The notes under the pieces are model-generated. The model saw nothing but the letters and a program-made list of their open reading frames with translations. It ran no database searches and was not told where the DNA came from. This document shows positions 1 to 7,050 of a stretch of DNA of 9,799 nt, in pieces. Positions within the stretch are counted from its first letter, which is position 1, and each line of letters opens with the position of its first letter. The position numbers were made by a program, and so were the translations under genes. The stretch spans positions 1-9,799 of the forward strand of contig QNEM01000058.1 in the NCBI GenBank assembly GCA_003645215.1. The letters are read 5' to 3'. The DNA is from Gammaproteobacteria bacterium (lineage in GTDB: Bacteria > Pseudomonadota > Gammaproteobacteria > Eutrophobiales > Eutrophobiaceae).

Positions 1-1
1 C

Positions 2-529
2 CTGCAGGCCCAGAGCCTGCGCTTCAACCATTTTGCTTTCATGCGAGGCCAGGCCAGTATTCTGGCATACGCGATGGCCGACCGTATGCGCGCCAACCGC
101 TTTGCTATCGTCACCGATGCTGGCAACTACGTCGGCTCTTACAATGAGACCGACGGTGGTGGAAACTACCAGGCCCCTGCTAACAACGGTTGTACGCAAG
201 CAACCCCCGGTGGCACGGCAACAAACTGTACTATCAACCAAATGGCGGCACATGATCGCTTTCAATGGGATGCCAATCTCGCCCTGTATCTCGCCAGTGG
301 CCAGGGTCAGGTGTGCGTAGATGCTACTCCCGCTTCAGTCGCCTGCGATAACCTGTGCATCAATCCTGCAAGTGGTGCCGCTGCGGCCTGCGCTACTAAC
401 TTTATTATCCCCTTCATCATTACCGTGAGGTGGGACGAGACCAGGACCAATGTTACCGGTACTGGCTGCGACCCGGATGATGCCGATGACCTGAAGTGCT
501 TCGTCACGGGCTTTCAGGTGTCGCTATGA
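2..529 (+). CDS. pilV: Type IV pilus minor pilin PilV, 5'-truncated
   Basis: The reading frame is open from base 2, so the start codon, prepilin leader and hydrophobic N-terminal helix lie outside the window. The visible part begins LQAQSLRFNHFAF and continues with RGQASILAYAMADRMRANR. This is the typical PilV segment in which the helix is followed by a conserved MADRMRAN stretch. The rest is a Cys-rich globular domain (NGC, NCT, VCVD, CDNLC, ACATN, GCDPDD, KCF), probably with several disulfides, ending in a beta-strand-like FQVSL. PilV is a minor pilin that joins PilW, PilX and PilY1 in the complex priming pilus assembly at the inner membrane and ending up at the fibre tip. Its stop codon overlaps the likely start of pilW (ATGA), which supports co-translation. 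The Met at base 41 is internal to the family and is not the real start. Confidence 0.87.
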   Translation: MQAQSLRFNHFAFMRGQASILAYAMADRMRANRFAIVTDAGNYVGSYNETDGGGNYQAPANNGCTQATPGGTATNCTINQMAAHDRFQWDANLALYLASGQGQVCVDATPASVACDNLCINPASGAAAACATNFIIPFIITVRWDETRTNVTGTGCDPDDADDLKCFVTGFQVSL

Positions 530-1371
530 GGACAGTCATGAATAGCCGCCTCAACAAACTTTCGTCTGGCAGCCCACGGCCAATCTTTTGGCAGAGTGGC
601 TTATCGCTGATTGAATTAATGGTTGCGATCACCATTGGCCTGATACTCCTGGGCGGGGTCTTCACGATATTCATGAGCAACAAACAAAGCTATCGAGTGC
701 AGGAAAATATGGGACGAGTGCAGGAAAACGGCCGTTTTGCGGTTGACCTCATGGCCCGGACCCTGCGCATGACCGGCTGGCAGGGTGATAATGTGGATGA
801 ATGGCAAGACGGTAGCCTATCAGTAGCAAATAGTGGCGTGCAATCCTTGACTGGTACCAATAACGAATCCACTGTCGGGCTACTCGCTGGCAGCGATACC
901 ATCACAGTCATCTACCAGGGTAATACGGACGGTTTTGTCAGGGACTGCCTGGGCAATGTTGTACCAGTCGGGGTCAATGTCCAGAACACCTTTCGTGTCA
1001 ATACTACCGCGGGCGGTGTTGTCGGTGCGACAGCCGGAAGCGTGGGTCAACTTGAGTGTGTTACCACAAACGGTGGCACCGTAACCACTTCAGCCTTGAT
1101 AGACGGTGTCGAGGGTTTTCAGATCCAGTACGGCATCGACACCGATAATGATCAAGCAGTCAACTCCTATGTAAGCGCCGATAATATCACCGATACTGAT
1201 GATGTAATATCAGTACGCATTACCTTATTACTGATGTCGAATGCCGACCGGCTTGCCGTTGTCGCCGCTAACAATACCTATAACCTCCTGGATTTCTCAT
1301 TCACCGAGCCCGGTGATGAGAGGCTAAGGCGACGGTTCTCCACCACTATCAATATGCGGAATCGATTATGA
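526..1371 (+). CDS. pilW: Type IV pilus minor pilin PilW
   Basis: This is a 281-residue class III-signal protein. The leader ends FWQSG and the mature chain starts LSLIELMVAITIG, giving the Gly(-1) and Glu(+5) expected for prepilin peptidase PilD. After the helix come the usual PilW features: SYRVQENMGRVQENGRFAVD, where residues just after the helix are highly conserved, then a GSDTITVIYQG strand, a VEGFQIQYGID segment and a C-terminal RRRFSTTINMRNR. PilW is an inner-membrane minor pilin acting with PilV, PilX and PilY1 in pilus priming. I chose the ATG at 526 because it overlaps the pilV stop and has AGGTG five bases upstream. The ATG at 538 is an equally serious alternative, with TGAGGA (527-532) five bases upstream; it would shorten the leader by four residues. 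An upstream in-frame ATG at 496 would overlap pilV by 34 bases and is unlikely. The stop overlaps the pilX start. Confidence 0.93.
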   Translation: MRTVMNSRLNKLSSGSPRPIFWQSGLSLIELMVAITIGLILLGGVFTIFMSNKQSYRVQENMGRVQENGRFAVDLMARTLRMTGWQGDNVDEWQDGSLSVANSGVQSLTGTNNESTVGLLAGSDTITVIYQGNTDGFVRDCLGNVVPVGVNVQNTFRVNTTAGGVVGATAGSVGQLECVTTNGGTVTTSALIDGVEGFQIQYGIDTDNDQAVNSYVSADNITDTDDVISVRITLLLMSNADRLAVVAANNTYNLLDFSFTEPGDERLRRRFSTTINMRNRL

Positions 1372-1958
1372 TAAATAAAATAAACAGATCGACTATGAAA
1401 GATCAGAGCCGACAAGCTGGTGCCGTGCTGGTGACCAGCCTGTTTATCCTGGTCATACTGACCCTGCTTGCTATCAGCACCATGACCACCTCTAATTTTG
1501 AGCTAATCATGGCCACCAATATTCAGGCCCAGACCGTGGCACTGGCCAACGCCGAGACTGCCGTGAGCGAGGGTGAGATCGAGATCGTTACCGAGTATGG
1601 GGGTGGAATGGAAAATACGGCCAATACTAACCCGGTTGACCCTAAAGCCAGTGGCAGCCATACCATAGGTATATACGCGTACGATGAGACGACAGGACTC
1701 ACTGATGGATTTGGTCCTGACGATGGAAATCCGACCACATTTGACTGGGACGGGGCTAATGGCTTCGCCACCGGGCCAAGTGGTGACAAGTATGTCATTG
1801 AATTTCTCGGAGAACGGACAACACAAGGTGCAGGTGGGTCATTAGGGGTAGGAGCCGGTCAACAAGATGAAACCAAGTATTACTACCGATTAACCGGTCA
1901 GGGAACCAGTGGCAGGGGCGCAGAGCGCTTCGTACAAACCCTTTTTGTAACCTTGTAA
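1368..1958 (+). CDS. pilX: Type IV pilus minor pilin PilX
   Basis: The 196-residue protein has the PilX N-terminal pattern: a short polar leader ending RQAG, then the hydrophobic helix AVLVTSLFILVILTLLAIS, then the stretch IQAQTVALANAETAVSEGE, matching the family's 'ANAE/QAAE-A' region. The C-terminus YYRLTGQGTSGRGAERFVQT is also typical. Position 5 of the mature chain is Thr instead of the Glu found in most pilins. Lack of Glu5 is known for the GspK/PilX class of tip-most subunits, so this is probably normal. PilX is expected to sit with PilV, PilW and PilY1 at the pilus tip. The start at 1368 overlaps the pilW stop (ATGA) and has a weak GGA seven bases upstream. A second Met at 1395 would give a shorter, nine-residue leader but has no visible ribosome binding site. 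Confidence 0.9.
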   Translation: MINKINRSTMKDQSRQAGAVLVTSLFILVILTLLAISTMTTSNFELIMATNIQAQTVALANAETAVSEGEIEIVTEYGGGMENTANTNPVDPKASGSHTIGIYAYDETTGLTDGFGPDDGNPTTFDWDGANGFATGPSGDKYVIEFLGERTTQGAGGSLGVGAGQQDETKYYYRLTGQGTSGRGAERFVQTLFVTL

Positions 1959-1971
1959 CCGCCTAATTAAC

Positions 1972-1978
1972 AGGAAAG
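1972..1978 (+). promoter_or_regulatory. Ribosome binding site of pilY1
   Basis: AGGAAAG lies seven bases before the ATG at 1986 in the 27-base gap after pilX. This spacing favours 1986 over the next in-frame ATG at 1992, where the gap would be 13 bases. No terminator or promoter-like element fits in this gap, so pilY1 is probably read on the pilVWX transcript. Confidence 0.7.
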
Positions 1979-1985
1979 AAGCACA

Positions 1986-4900
1986 ATGATTATGAAAAAA
2001 TATCGCTTACAGTTATTCACAGCCATCGGGCTGATAACACTCATCACCGCAGCCTTATTCGCTGGGAATTTCTTCACCCCCAATAACCAGCCCTATGGCT
2101 ACGTGGCCTCACCAACAATCACCAATGGCTCGCTGACTTCTGGCAATGAGGTGGTTTACGCCCCTTTCTTCGAGGATGGCACGTTCACAGGAGATCTGCT
2201 GGCACTACCAGTGGCTAGCAGTGGCCTGGTAAGCGTCAATAATCCTTTTTGGAGAGCCAAATCGAAGATCGCCTCCCAGAATTTTGATACCGGCCGCTTT
2301 ATCGTTACAGCAAATCGCGATGCCATCACCGGTGCCATCACCGCCATTCCCTTCCGCTATTGCGACACAGGTGCGGGTGATACCCCCGGAACCGACTGTT
2401 TAACAACTGCACAGGAAGCCTTGATAGATTCAACCACTGCAACAGCCGAGATAATGATCAACTTCATCCGTGGCGAAACCGCCAATGAGATCCGTAACGG
2501 TGGAACCTTGCGAGATCGCGGCTCCTTGCTGGGCGACATCATTCATAGTACGCCCCAGTTTGAGGCTGAGCCTAATAACTCTTTGAACTTCGAAGATTAT
2601 AGTACCTATAAAACTACAAATATTGCTCGCAGCGGCCGCGTACTAGTGGGTGCCAATGATGGCATGCTCCACGTATTCGACGCTGAAACCGGCGGTGCGA
2701 CCACCGACGGCAAGGAAACCTTTGCCTACATCCCTAATACGGTAATCAAGAACCTTAATAAACTAACGGCCGATCCATATCTTCACCAGTATTACGTCGA
2801 TGGCCAGACAACCATCAGAGATGTCTGCTTTGTCGCAAACTGTACAGGTAATGCAACCGACTGGCACACAATCGCGGTTACTGGACTGGGCGCCGGTGGC
2901 CAGGCCTATGTGGCCCTGGACATCACCGATGCGTCTGCGATTAGCAGCGAAGATAATACCGCCAGCACTGGTGCCGGTAGTAAGGTGCTGTGGGAGTTCA
3001 CCGACGTCCCCGGGACCGGAGACTTTGGTGATCAGGACCTGGGATATACCTACGCGCGTCCATCCATCAACCGCGTTAACACCGGCACCCCGACATGGGT
3101 GGTGCTCGCTGGCAACGGTTATGTCAATGGTGATCTGGATGGCAGTGTCAGTACCGACGGTAAGGCACGTCTCTATGCTATTAATGCCGCGACCGGCGTG
3201 AAGTTAGGCGAGGTCATTGTCACCAGTCCTTCCGGTGATGACAGTGCAACGAACCCCAACGGTCTGAGCAGTGTCACTGCGATCGACGGAAATGGTGATA
3301 ATATTGTTGAAACGGCCTATGCCGGCGATGTCAAGGGCAACCTGTGGAAGTTTGACCTGAGCGGTGACCCCACAACCTGGGTAGCTGGAGATGCTACACT
3401 AATCTTCACCGCTGAGGATAGTAGCGGCAATGCACAGTCTATCACCACCGCCATCGATGTGGCCAAACACCCAACCGAGGATGGGGTGCTGGTCTATTTT
3501 GGCACCGGGCGCCTGTTCGATAGCACTGATATTTCAACCAGCAATGTACAGAACAACACGATTTACGGCTTGCACGACGCTACAAATTTGACAACAGGTG
3601 TTCTCGACACCTCAATGACCGCCAGCTTTCCGATCGATAGAGACGATCTGTTGGCCCAGACCTTGACCGAGGTGGCCCATACAGGCACGGGTAACCGGAC
3701 GCGGGTGGTCACTGACAACCCCAAGAATACAGACAGCCCTCCCCAACCCATAGACATAAACTGGGAGGGTGACACCAGCGATAACCCTGATGGTTATGAT
3801 GGCTGGAAGGTAGATCTGCCTGCTGGCGAGCGCCTGCTTACCAATCTGGCCCTGCGTTCCAGTCGGGTGCAATTCGTGTCGGTCGATCCAACCACCCAGA
3901 CCGGTGAAAACTGGCTGATGCAACTCGATTTTGTTGATGGCGGCGCGCCTTCAGGAACTATATTAGACATTGAAGGTGATGGAGACCTGGATACTAATGA
4001 CAACGTCGATGGTAATAGTGACGGCGATAGAAATGACCCAGAGGATCGGGCGGTAGGTCAGTACCAGAGTTTCGGCCTGGCATCTCAACCTCTGTTGCGT
4101 AGCTTGAATCAAGATGAAGATACGGCATTGATTAACCATCTGAATGCCATCGACCCAGCCGAGATCCCACCAGAGTGTGGGGATGACGGCGAAGATTGCG
4201 GGCCAGGTGACCTTGGTTTGCTTGGTGGACACTTTGATCTGGATACCTCGGAACAGTTTTATCCAATAGACAATGGTGCCACCACCCAGAAGCACGAACA
4301 CCAATGGGATGACAAGACCGGCCTGACTACAGTCGATTTTTTCGACATCATCACCTGCGCTGGTAAAGATGTCCCACCACCATGTATTGCGGATCCGAGC
4401 CAGTACACAGATTCGGGCCACCATGACATTGATGAGACCATTACTGATCTGACAGATCAGTTCGTCATCATCGTCGGTAATGCTGATCTGTCAACAGGCG
4501 GATTTATCGAAATCAACGGTGTTAGCCAGAACGTGGTTGTCTATGAAAATGCGATCAGGGCTCACCTGTCCGGCGGTACACAATTGCAGAAGTATCAACT
4601 CGGCGACAGTCCGCCAAGCGGCGTGGAACAGCTCACCAGTCTGAAAATGAGTTTTGACGTACGTGCCATCCTTGATGATGGACTGGTAGGTACCGAGACC
4701 GGCTGTGTCAAGGATAACACTCCGACTACAGACGGACGCTACCGCAATGGTGCCCTGCTGGTTCAGGCAGTGGCCTCTCCGGCGACGTCTAATATCAATG
4801 GATCAGGCAACAGTAATACTGACCCGATCTATACTTTATCGACCAGCCCAGACAGCATGCTGTGGGAATCCACTATATTCTGGCATTGGGACGGACCGTG

Positions 4901-6158
4901 TACCAATGATACCGGTTGGCAGACTTTTCATGATGCATGTTTCTTCACCGGCAGTGAGGATGAGGACGTCTGTTCCTGCCTCAAGGATCCGGATGAAGCA
5001 TCGTTCTGTCCGGAATTCGTGGACACTGGCACAGGAACAGGTACTGGAACAGGTAGTGGTAGCACTCCTATAAGTGACACTTGTAGTAATGCCGCCGCCA
5101 ATCCTAACCCGATAGACATAAAACTGGAATTTAACCAGGCACTGTGTGATGCCAGCGCGACAGGTTCATTTGCCGAGTTCGAACTGGAATTTGAGAAGGA
5201 GCCTTCTAAAGGTAGTCCTCCTCAGACCACTACCCTGACGATCGGCTCGGACAGCATCAGCTTCACCCCGACCAGCCCACTAACCAAGACTACGGTTGGG
5301 GATTTTGAATTCGATCTGCTCTCTATGGAACACGCAAAGAAGAATGTAAAGAAGATCAGGGTTCGTAATGCGACTGGTTCTGTCATAAACATTGATGAGC
5401 TCATAGTCTCATGGACGGGTGGTGAAAGTGGCCAGAAGCTCAAGAAGGTCAAGGAAAAAGTCATCAACAATGATGACTATGACGTGAATCCGGACGACCC
5501 GAGTGCGCCAGTGACAGTGGAGTTCAGCGATTTTGGCAAACCTGATATCGCCCTGCCAGTGATCGGTGCTACTGCTGCTGCCTGTACTTATACACTGGAG
5601 GTTGACTACACCGAGGTGGCGACTCCATTCACAGCCAGGTCCACATCCATAGACTTCGATCCGCCAGATTTGACCGGTAGTACTGGCTCGCCACTGGAGA
5701 TCGACATGGACGAGGCAAACCTGTCTGGTGATGAGAAGAAGATCGATACTATCCTGCTGGGCACCAATGGGCTCAGGGCCTATACCATCGATAAGATCAC
5801 CATCAGCTGGACAGACGCAAACAACTCCCAGCGGATCAAGAAGGTGAAAGATGAGACTAACGGTGACACACTCTATGACTCATCTGGTTCTTCAGGTACC
5901 GAGGTCATTACCACCATTGATGTTGGTGGCCTCAGTACTGGTGAGGATTGTCCGGTAGAGGACAGCCCGGGATATACTGGTACTGCTGCTGGCTCAGGTA
6001 CTGGTTCTGGTACGGGCACTGGTACTGGCACGGGCACGGGCACGGGTACCGGCACCGGTAGCGGCTCAGGCACCAGTACTGGCGCGAATGTCAGTAATAC
6101 CACCAGTGAAGGTGGCACCAAGACCGGACGTCTGTTATGGCGCGAGATCATGCGCTGA
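1986..6158 (+). CDS. pilY1: Type IV pilus tip adhesin/assembly factor PilY1, extended form
   Basis: This is a 1390-residue secreted protein. Residues 1-26 are a Sec signal peptide (MKKYRLQ, hydrophobic core, cleavage probably after A26). The PilY1/PilC beta-propeller starts near RDRGSLLGDIIHSTP (176-190), followed by VGANDGMLHVFDA (221-233), GLGAGGQAYVALD (300-312), a calcium-type loop DGNGDNIVE (434-442) leading into AYAGDVKGNLWKFD, FGTGR (505-509) and GWKVDLP (606-612). A second Asp/Asn-rich stretch spans 661-688. Then come GGHFDLD (from 747), HEHQWDDK (770-777) and LWESTIFWHWDG (959-970), which I recall from long gammaproteobacterial PilY1 proteins. A Gly-Thr linker (1013-1026), two related modules (cores 1106-1166 and 1237-1298), a second linker (1337-1366) and the tail GRLLWREIMR follow. 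PilY1 caps the pilus, controls extension/retraction and often binds surfaces. No von Willebrand A domain with a DxSxS motif is present before the propeller, unlike Pseudomonas PilY1. Family assignment is firm; the ligand is unknown. Confidence 0.93.
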   Translation: MIMKKYRLQLFTAIGLITLITAALFAGNFFTPNNQPYGYVASPTITNGSLTSGNEVVYAPFFEDGTFTGDLLALPVASSGLVSVNNPFWRAKSKIASQNFDTGRFIVTANRDAITGAITAIPFRYCDTGAGDTPGTDCLTTAQEALIDSTTATAEIMINFIRGETANEIRNGGTLRDRGSLLGDIIHSTPQFEAEPNNSLNFEDYSTYKTTNIARSGRVLVGANDGMLHVFDAETGGATTDGKETFAYIPNTVIKNLNKLTADPYLHQYYVDGQTTIRDVCFVANCTGNATDWHTIAVTGLGAGGQAYVALDITDASAISSEDNTASTGAGSKVLWEFTDVPGTGDFGDQDLGYTYARPSINRVNTGTPTWVVLAGNGYVNGDLDGSVSTDGKARLYAINAATGVKLGEVIVTSPSGDDSATNPNGLSSVTAIDGNGDNIVETAYAGDVKGNLWKFDLSGDPTTWVAGDATLIFTAEDSSGNAQSITTAIDVAKHPTEDGVLVYFGTGRLFDSTDISTSNVQNNTIYGLHDATNLTTGVLDTSMTASFPIDRDDLLAQTLTEVAHTGTGNRTRVVTDNPKNTDSPPQPIDINWEGDTSDNPDGYDGWKVDLPAGERLLTNLALRSSRVQFVSVDPTTQTGENWLMQLDFVDGGAPSGTILDIEGDGDLDTNDNVDGNSDGDRNDPEDRAVGQYQSFGLASQPLLRSLNQDEDTALINHLNAIDPAEIPPECGDDGEDCGPGDLGLLGGHFDLDTSEQFYPIDNGATTQKHEHQWDDKTGLTTVDFFDIITCAGKDVPPPCIADPSQYTDSGHHDIDETITDLTDQFVIIVGNADLSTGGFIEINGVSQNVVVYENAIRAHLSGGTQLQKYQLGDSPPSGVEQLTSLKMSFDVRAILDDGLVGTETGCVKDNTPTTDGRYRNGALLVQAVASPATSNINGSGNSNTDPIYTLSTSPDSMLWESTIFWHWDGPCTNDTGWQTFHDACFFTGSEDEDVCSCLKDPDEASFCPEFVDTGTGTGTGTGSGSTPISDTCSNAAANPNPIDIKLEFNQALCDASATGSFAEFELEFEKEPSKGSPPQTTTLTIGSDSISFTPTSPLTKTTVGDFEFDLLSMEHAKKNVKKIRVRNATGSVINIDELIVSWTGGESGQKLKKVKEKVINNDDYDVNPDDPSAPVTVEFSDFGKPDIALPVIGATAAACTYTLEVDYTEVATPFTARSTSIDFDPPDLTGSTGSPLEIDMDEANLSGDEKKIDTILLGTNGLRAYTIDKITISWTDANNSQRIKKVKDETNGDTLYDSSGSSGTEVITTIDVGGLSTGEDCPVEDSPGYTGTAAGSGTGSGTGTGTGTGTGTGTGTGSGSGTSTGANVSNTTSEGGTKTGRLLWREIMR
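5022..5066 (+). repeat. Short Gly-Thr/Ser linker repeat inside pilY1
   Basis: The bases encode DTGTGTGTGTGSGS (residues 1013-1026) and consist of roughly 6-base units such as GGCACA, GGAACA and GGTACT. The stretch separates the Cys-rich end of the PilY1 body (last Cys at 1008) from the repeated C-terminal module. It is likely a flexible or extended linker. The units are degenerate at third positions. Confidence 0.75.
5301..5483 (+). repeat. PilY1 C-terminal module, copy A (core)
   Basis: This stretch encodes residues 1106-1166 of PilY1. It aligns by eye with residues 1237-1298: both show an acidic start (DFEFDL / LEIDMD), a Lys-rich turn, then IDELIVSWTGG / IDKITISWTDA, then Q-K-L-K-K-V-K-E / Q-R-I-K-K-V-K-D, and end in a D-Y-D / L-Y-D element. 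The distance from the Trp (1143 and 1275) to the KKVK motif is identical. The module with its lead-in begins near Cys 1033. This is a protein-level repeat; the DNA has diverged, so the duplication is old. Confidence 0.65.
5694..5879 (+). repeat. PilY1 C-terminal module, copy B (core)
   Basis: This stretch encodes residues 1237-1298 of PilY1 and is the partner of copy A. Its lead-in starts near Cys 1200 with CTYTLEVDYTEV and is about 35 residues shorter than that of copy A. Alternating hydrophobic and polar residues (KITISW) suggest beta-strands, so each copy may be a small beta-sandwich. I do not recognise a named domain. Confidence 0.62.
5994..6083 (+). repeat. Long Gly-Thr/Ser linker, 6-base tandem repeat in pilY1
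   Basis: The region encodes 30 residues (1337-1366) made almost wholly of Ser-Gly and Thr-Gly pairs. At DNA level it is built of 6-base units GGTACT, GGCACT, GGCACG, GGTACC and similar; the unit GGCACG occurs in direct succession around 6027-6044. The unit is a multiple of three, so gain or loss of copies would change linker length and keep the frame. It sits between module copy B and the last 24 residues of PilY1. Confidence 0.85.
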
Positions 6159-6174
6159 TAGTGTTTTCTGAATT

Positions 6175-6203
6175 GCTCAGGGGTTGCCTTGCAGCCCCTG
6201 GGC
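6175..6203 (+). terminator. Strong hairpin after pilY1, possible terminator or mRNA 3'-end stabiliser
   Basis: GCTCAGGGGTTGC (6175-6187) pairs with GCAGCCCCTGGGC (6191-6203) around a three-base CTT loop. The stem is 13 base pairs with two G-U pairs and no mismatch. It begins 16 bases after the pilY1 stop. No run of T follows on either strand, so it is not a textbook intrinsic terminator. It may instead protect the 3' end of the long minor-pilin mRNA or reduce read-through into pilE. Confidence 0.55.
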
Positions 6204-6350
6204 ATCAGCTTAACAATCCATTGCGGGATCACGGATCAAGTCCCTCGGTTATTTGCCGGGGTATTTACCAGGGTGTTGCAGATATTTTAATAATGTAGAA
6301 TTGCCAGGTAAGAGAATATTATTATCAGGCAAACATTACTGCTGAATCTA
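6204..6350 (+). other. Spacer ahead of pilE, likely carries its 5' control region
   Basis: There is no open reading frame of note between the pilY1 hairpin and the pilE ribosome binding site. The second half is AT-rich (about 6281-6340), which would suit a promoter. TAGAAT at 6296-6301 resembles a -10 box, but the nearest -35-like TTGCAG (6276-6281) is only 14 bases away. I cannot name a promoter with confidence. Confidence 0.3.
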
Positions 6351-6360
6351 GGGAGACAGG
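6351..6360 (+). promoter_or_regulatory. Ribosome binding site of pilE
   Basis: GGGAGACAGG precedes the ATG at 6365. Its GGGAG part is nine bases away and its AGG four bases away. It fixes the pilE start, which also gives the correct ten-residue prepilin leader. Confidence 0.6.
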
Positions 6361-6364
6361 TATC

Positions 6365-6769
6365 ATGCGTAACAAAATAACATCAGAGGCAGGGTTCACG
6401 CTGATTGAGCTGATGATCGTCACCGTCATACTTGCAATCATCGCAGCATTTTCATACTCCACGTATTCGAAAAGTGTGGAGAAATCGCGTCGGGCAGAAG
6501 GCAAGGCCCTGATGTTGGAAGCTGCGGCCCTGCAGGAACGCAGAATTGCGGACGCAGGTACCTATGCAACAGACATGGAAGATCTGGGTTATGACGCAAA
6601 TCCTGCCATATCCGACAATTCACTTTATAGCGTGGCAGTTACTAACACCAATGGTTTTACCCTGACTGCGACTGCTATCGGTCGTCAGGCTGTCGACACA
6701 CAGTGTGCGACCATGTCTCTGAATGCACTGGGGCAGAAGTCTTCGACTACCAGCTCGGACTGTTGGTAG
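6365..6769 (+). CDS. pilE: Type IV pilin-like protein PilE
   Basis: The protein has 134 residues. The leader MRNKITSEAG is followed by FTLIELMIVTVILAIIAAFSY, a perfect type IVa prepilin site with Gly(-1), Phe(+1) and Glu(+5); the mature chain has 124 residues. After the helix come YSTYSKSVEKSRRAEGKALM and LQERRIADAGTYA, the usual alpha1-C region of PilE proteins. Near the end Cys 114 (TQCATMSLNALGQ) and Cys 133 (DCW) should form the C-terminal disulfide loop. In many gammaproteobacteria a pilE gene closes the fimT/pilV-pilW-pilX-pilY1 cluster. Such PilE proteins can be minor pilins linking the tip complex to the PilA fibre, so this need not be the major subunit. It stands 206 bases beyond pilY1 with its own ribosome binding site, so separate expression is possible. 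Confidence 0.93.
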   Translation: MRNKITSEAGFTLIELMIVTVILAIIAAFSYSTYSKSVEKSRRAEGKALMLEAAALQERRIADAGTYATDMEDLGYDANPAISDNSLYSVAVTNTNGFTLTATAIGRQAVDTQCATMSLNALGQKSSTTSSDCW

Positions 6770-6940
6770 ATTTAGAACTTACGTCCAGCGTCTCACATTG
6801 GCATACAGTTACCACAAGGCTGACTGAGCCAGAGCCAGGAGATATATCTTCCGCCAGTTACTCAAGTCATGGTCCTAGCGATGCCCTAGCTATACACTGG
6901 GCCACGTCCATTGATACATCCTGAGATCAAATAAGGGCTT

Positions 6941-6961
6941 ATAAATCGTGTAGAGATTTAT
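6941..6961. repeat. Perfect AT-rich inverted repeat in the pilE-sulfatase spacer
   Basis: ATAAATC (6941-6947) and GATTTAT (6955-6961) form a perfect 7-base inverted repeat around GTGTAGA. It lies about 90 bases before the start of the next gene. It is too weak for a clear terminator and could be an operator, but a chance match in AT-rich DNA is possible. The remainder of the 281-base spacer (6770-7050) shows no gene I can support. TATAGT at 7021 looks like a -10 box, but no -35 element is at the right distance. Confidence 0.3.
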
Positions 6962-7050
6962 CATGCTGAACAAACACGAATTAGTAAAATTCAAAAGCCG
7001 GGGCTTAATCAACCGGGATCTATAGTTTAATCATCTTGTGAATATCACCA

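Noticed and set aside
2800..3201. A + strand open frame of 133 codons inside pilY1
   Set aside because: It overlaps the conserved propeller coding sequence in another frame and its translation has no domain-like pattern.
5994..6083. Possible CRISPR or other spaced repeat array
   Set aside because: The repeats are 6-base units without spacers and encode an in-frame linker of pilY1.
5873..6232. A - strand open frame with a long Pro-Val repeat
   Set aside because: It is the antisense shadow of the Gly-Thr repeat in pilY1; the repeat alone keeps the frame open.
6328..6342. Possible sigma-54 promoter before pilE (GG...GC)
   Set aside because: The spacing between GG and GC is eleven bases instead of ten, and the flanking consensus TGGCAC/TTGCA is absent.
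6703..6924. A + strand open frame of 73 codons overlapping the end of pilE
   Set aside because: It starts inside pilE in another frame, has no ribosome binding site and shows no recognisable protein pattern.
7021..7026. TATAGT as a -10 box for the sulfatase-fold gene
   Set aside because: The bases 16 to 18 upstream are GC-rich (CCGGGG) with no -35 likeness, so it cannot be supported alone.
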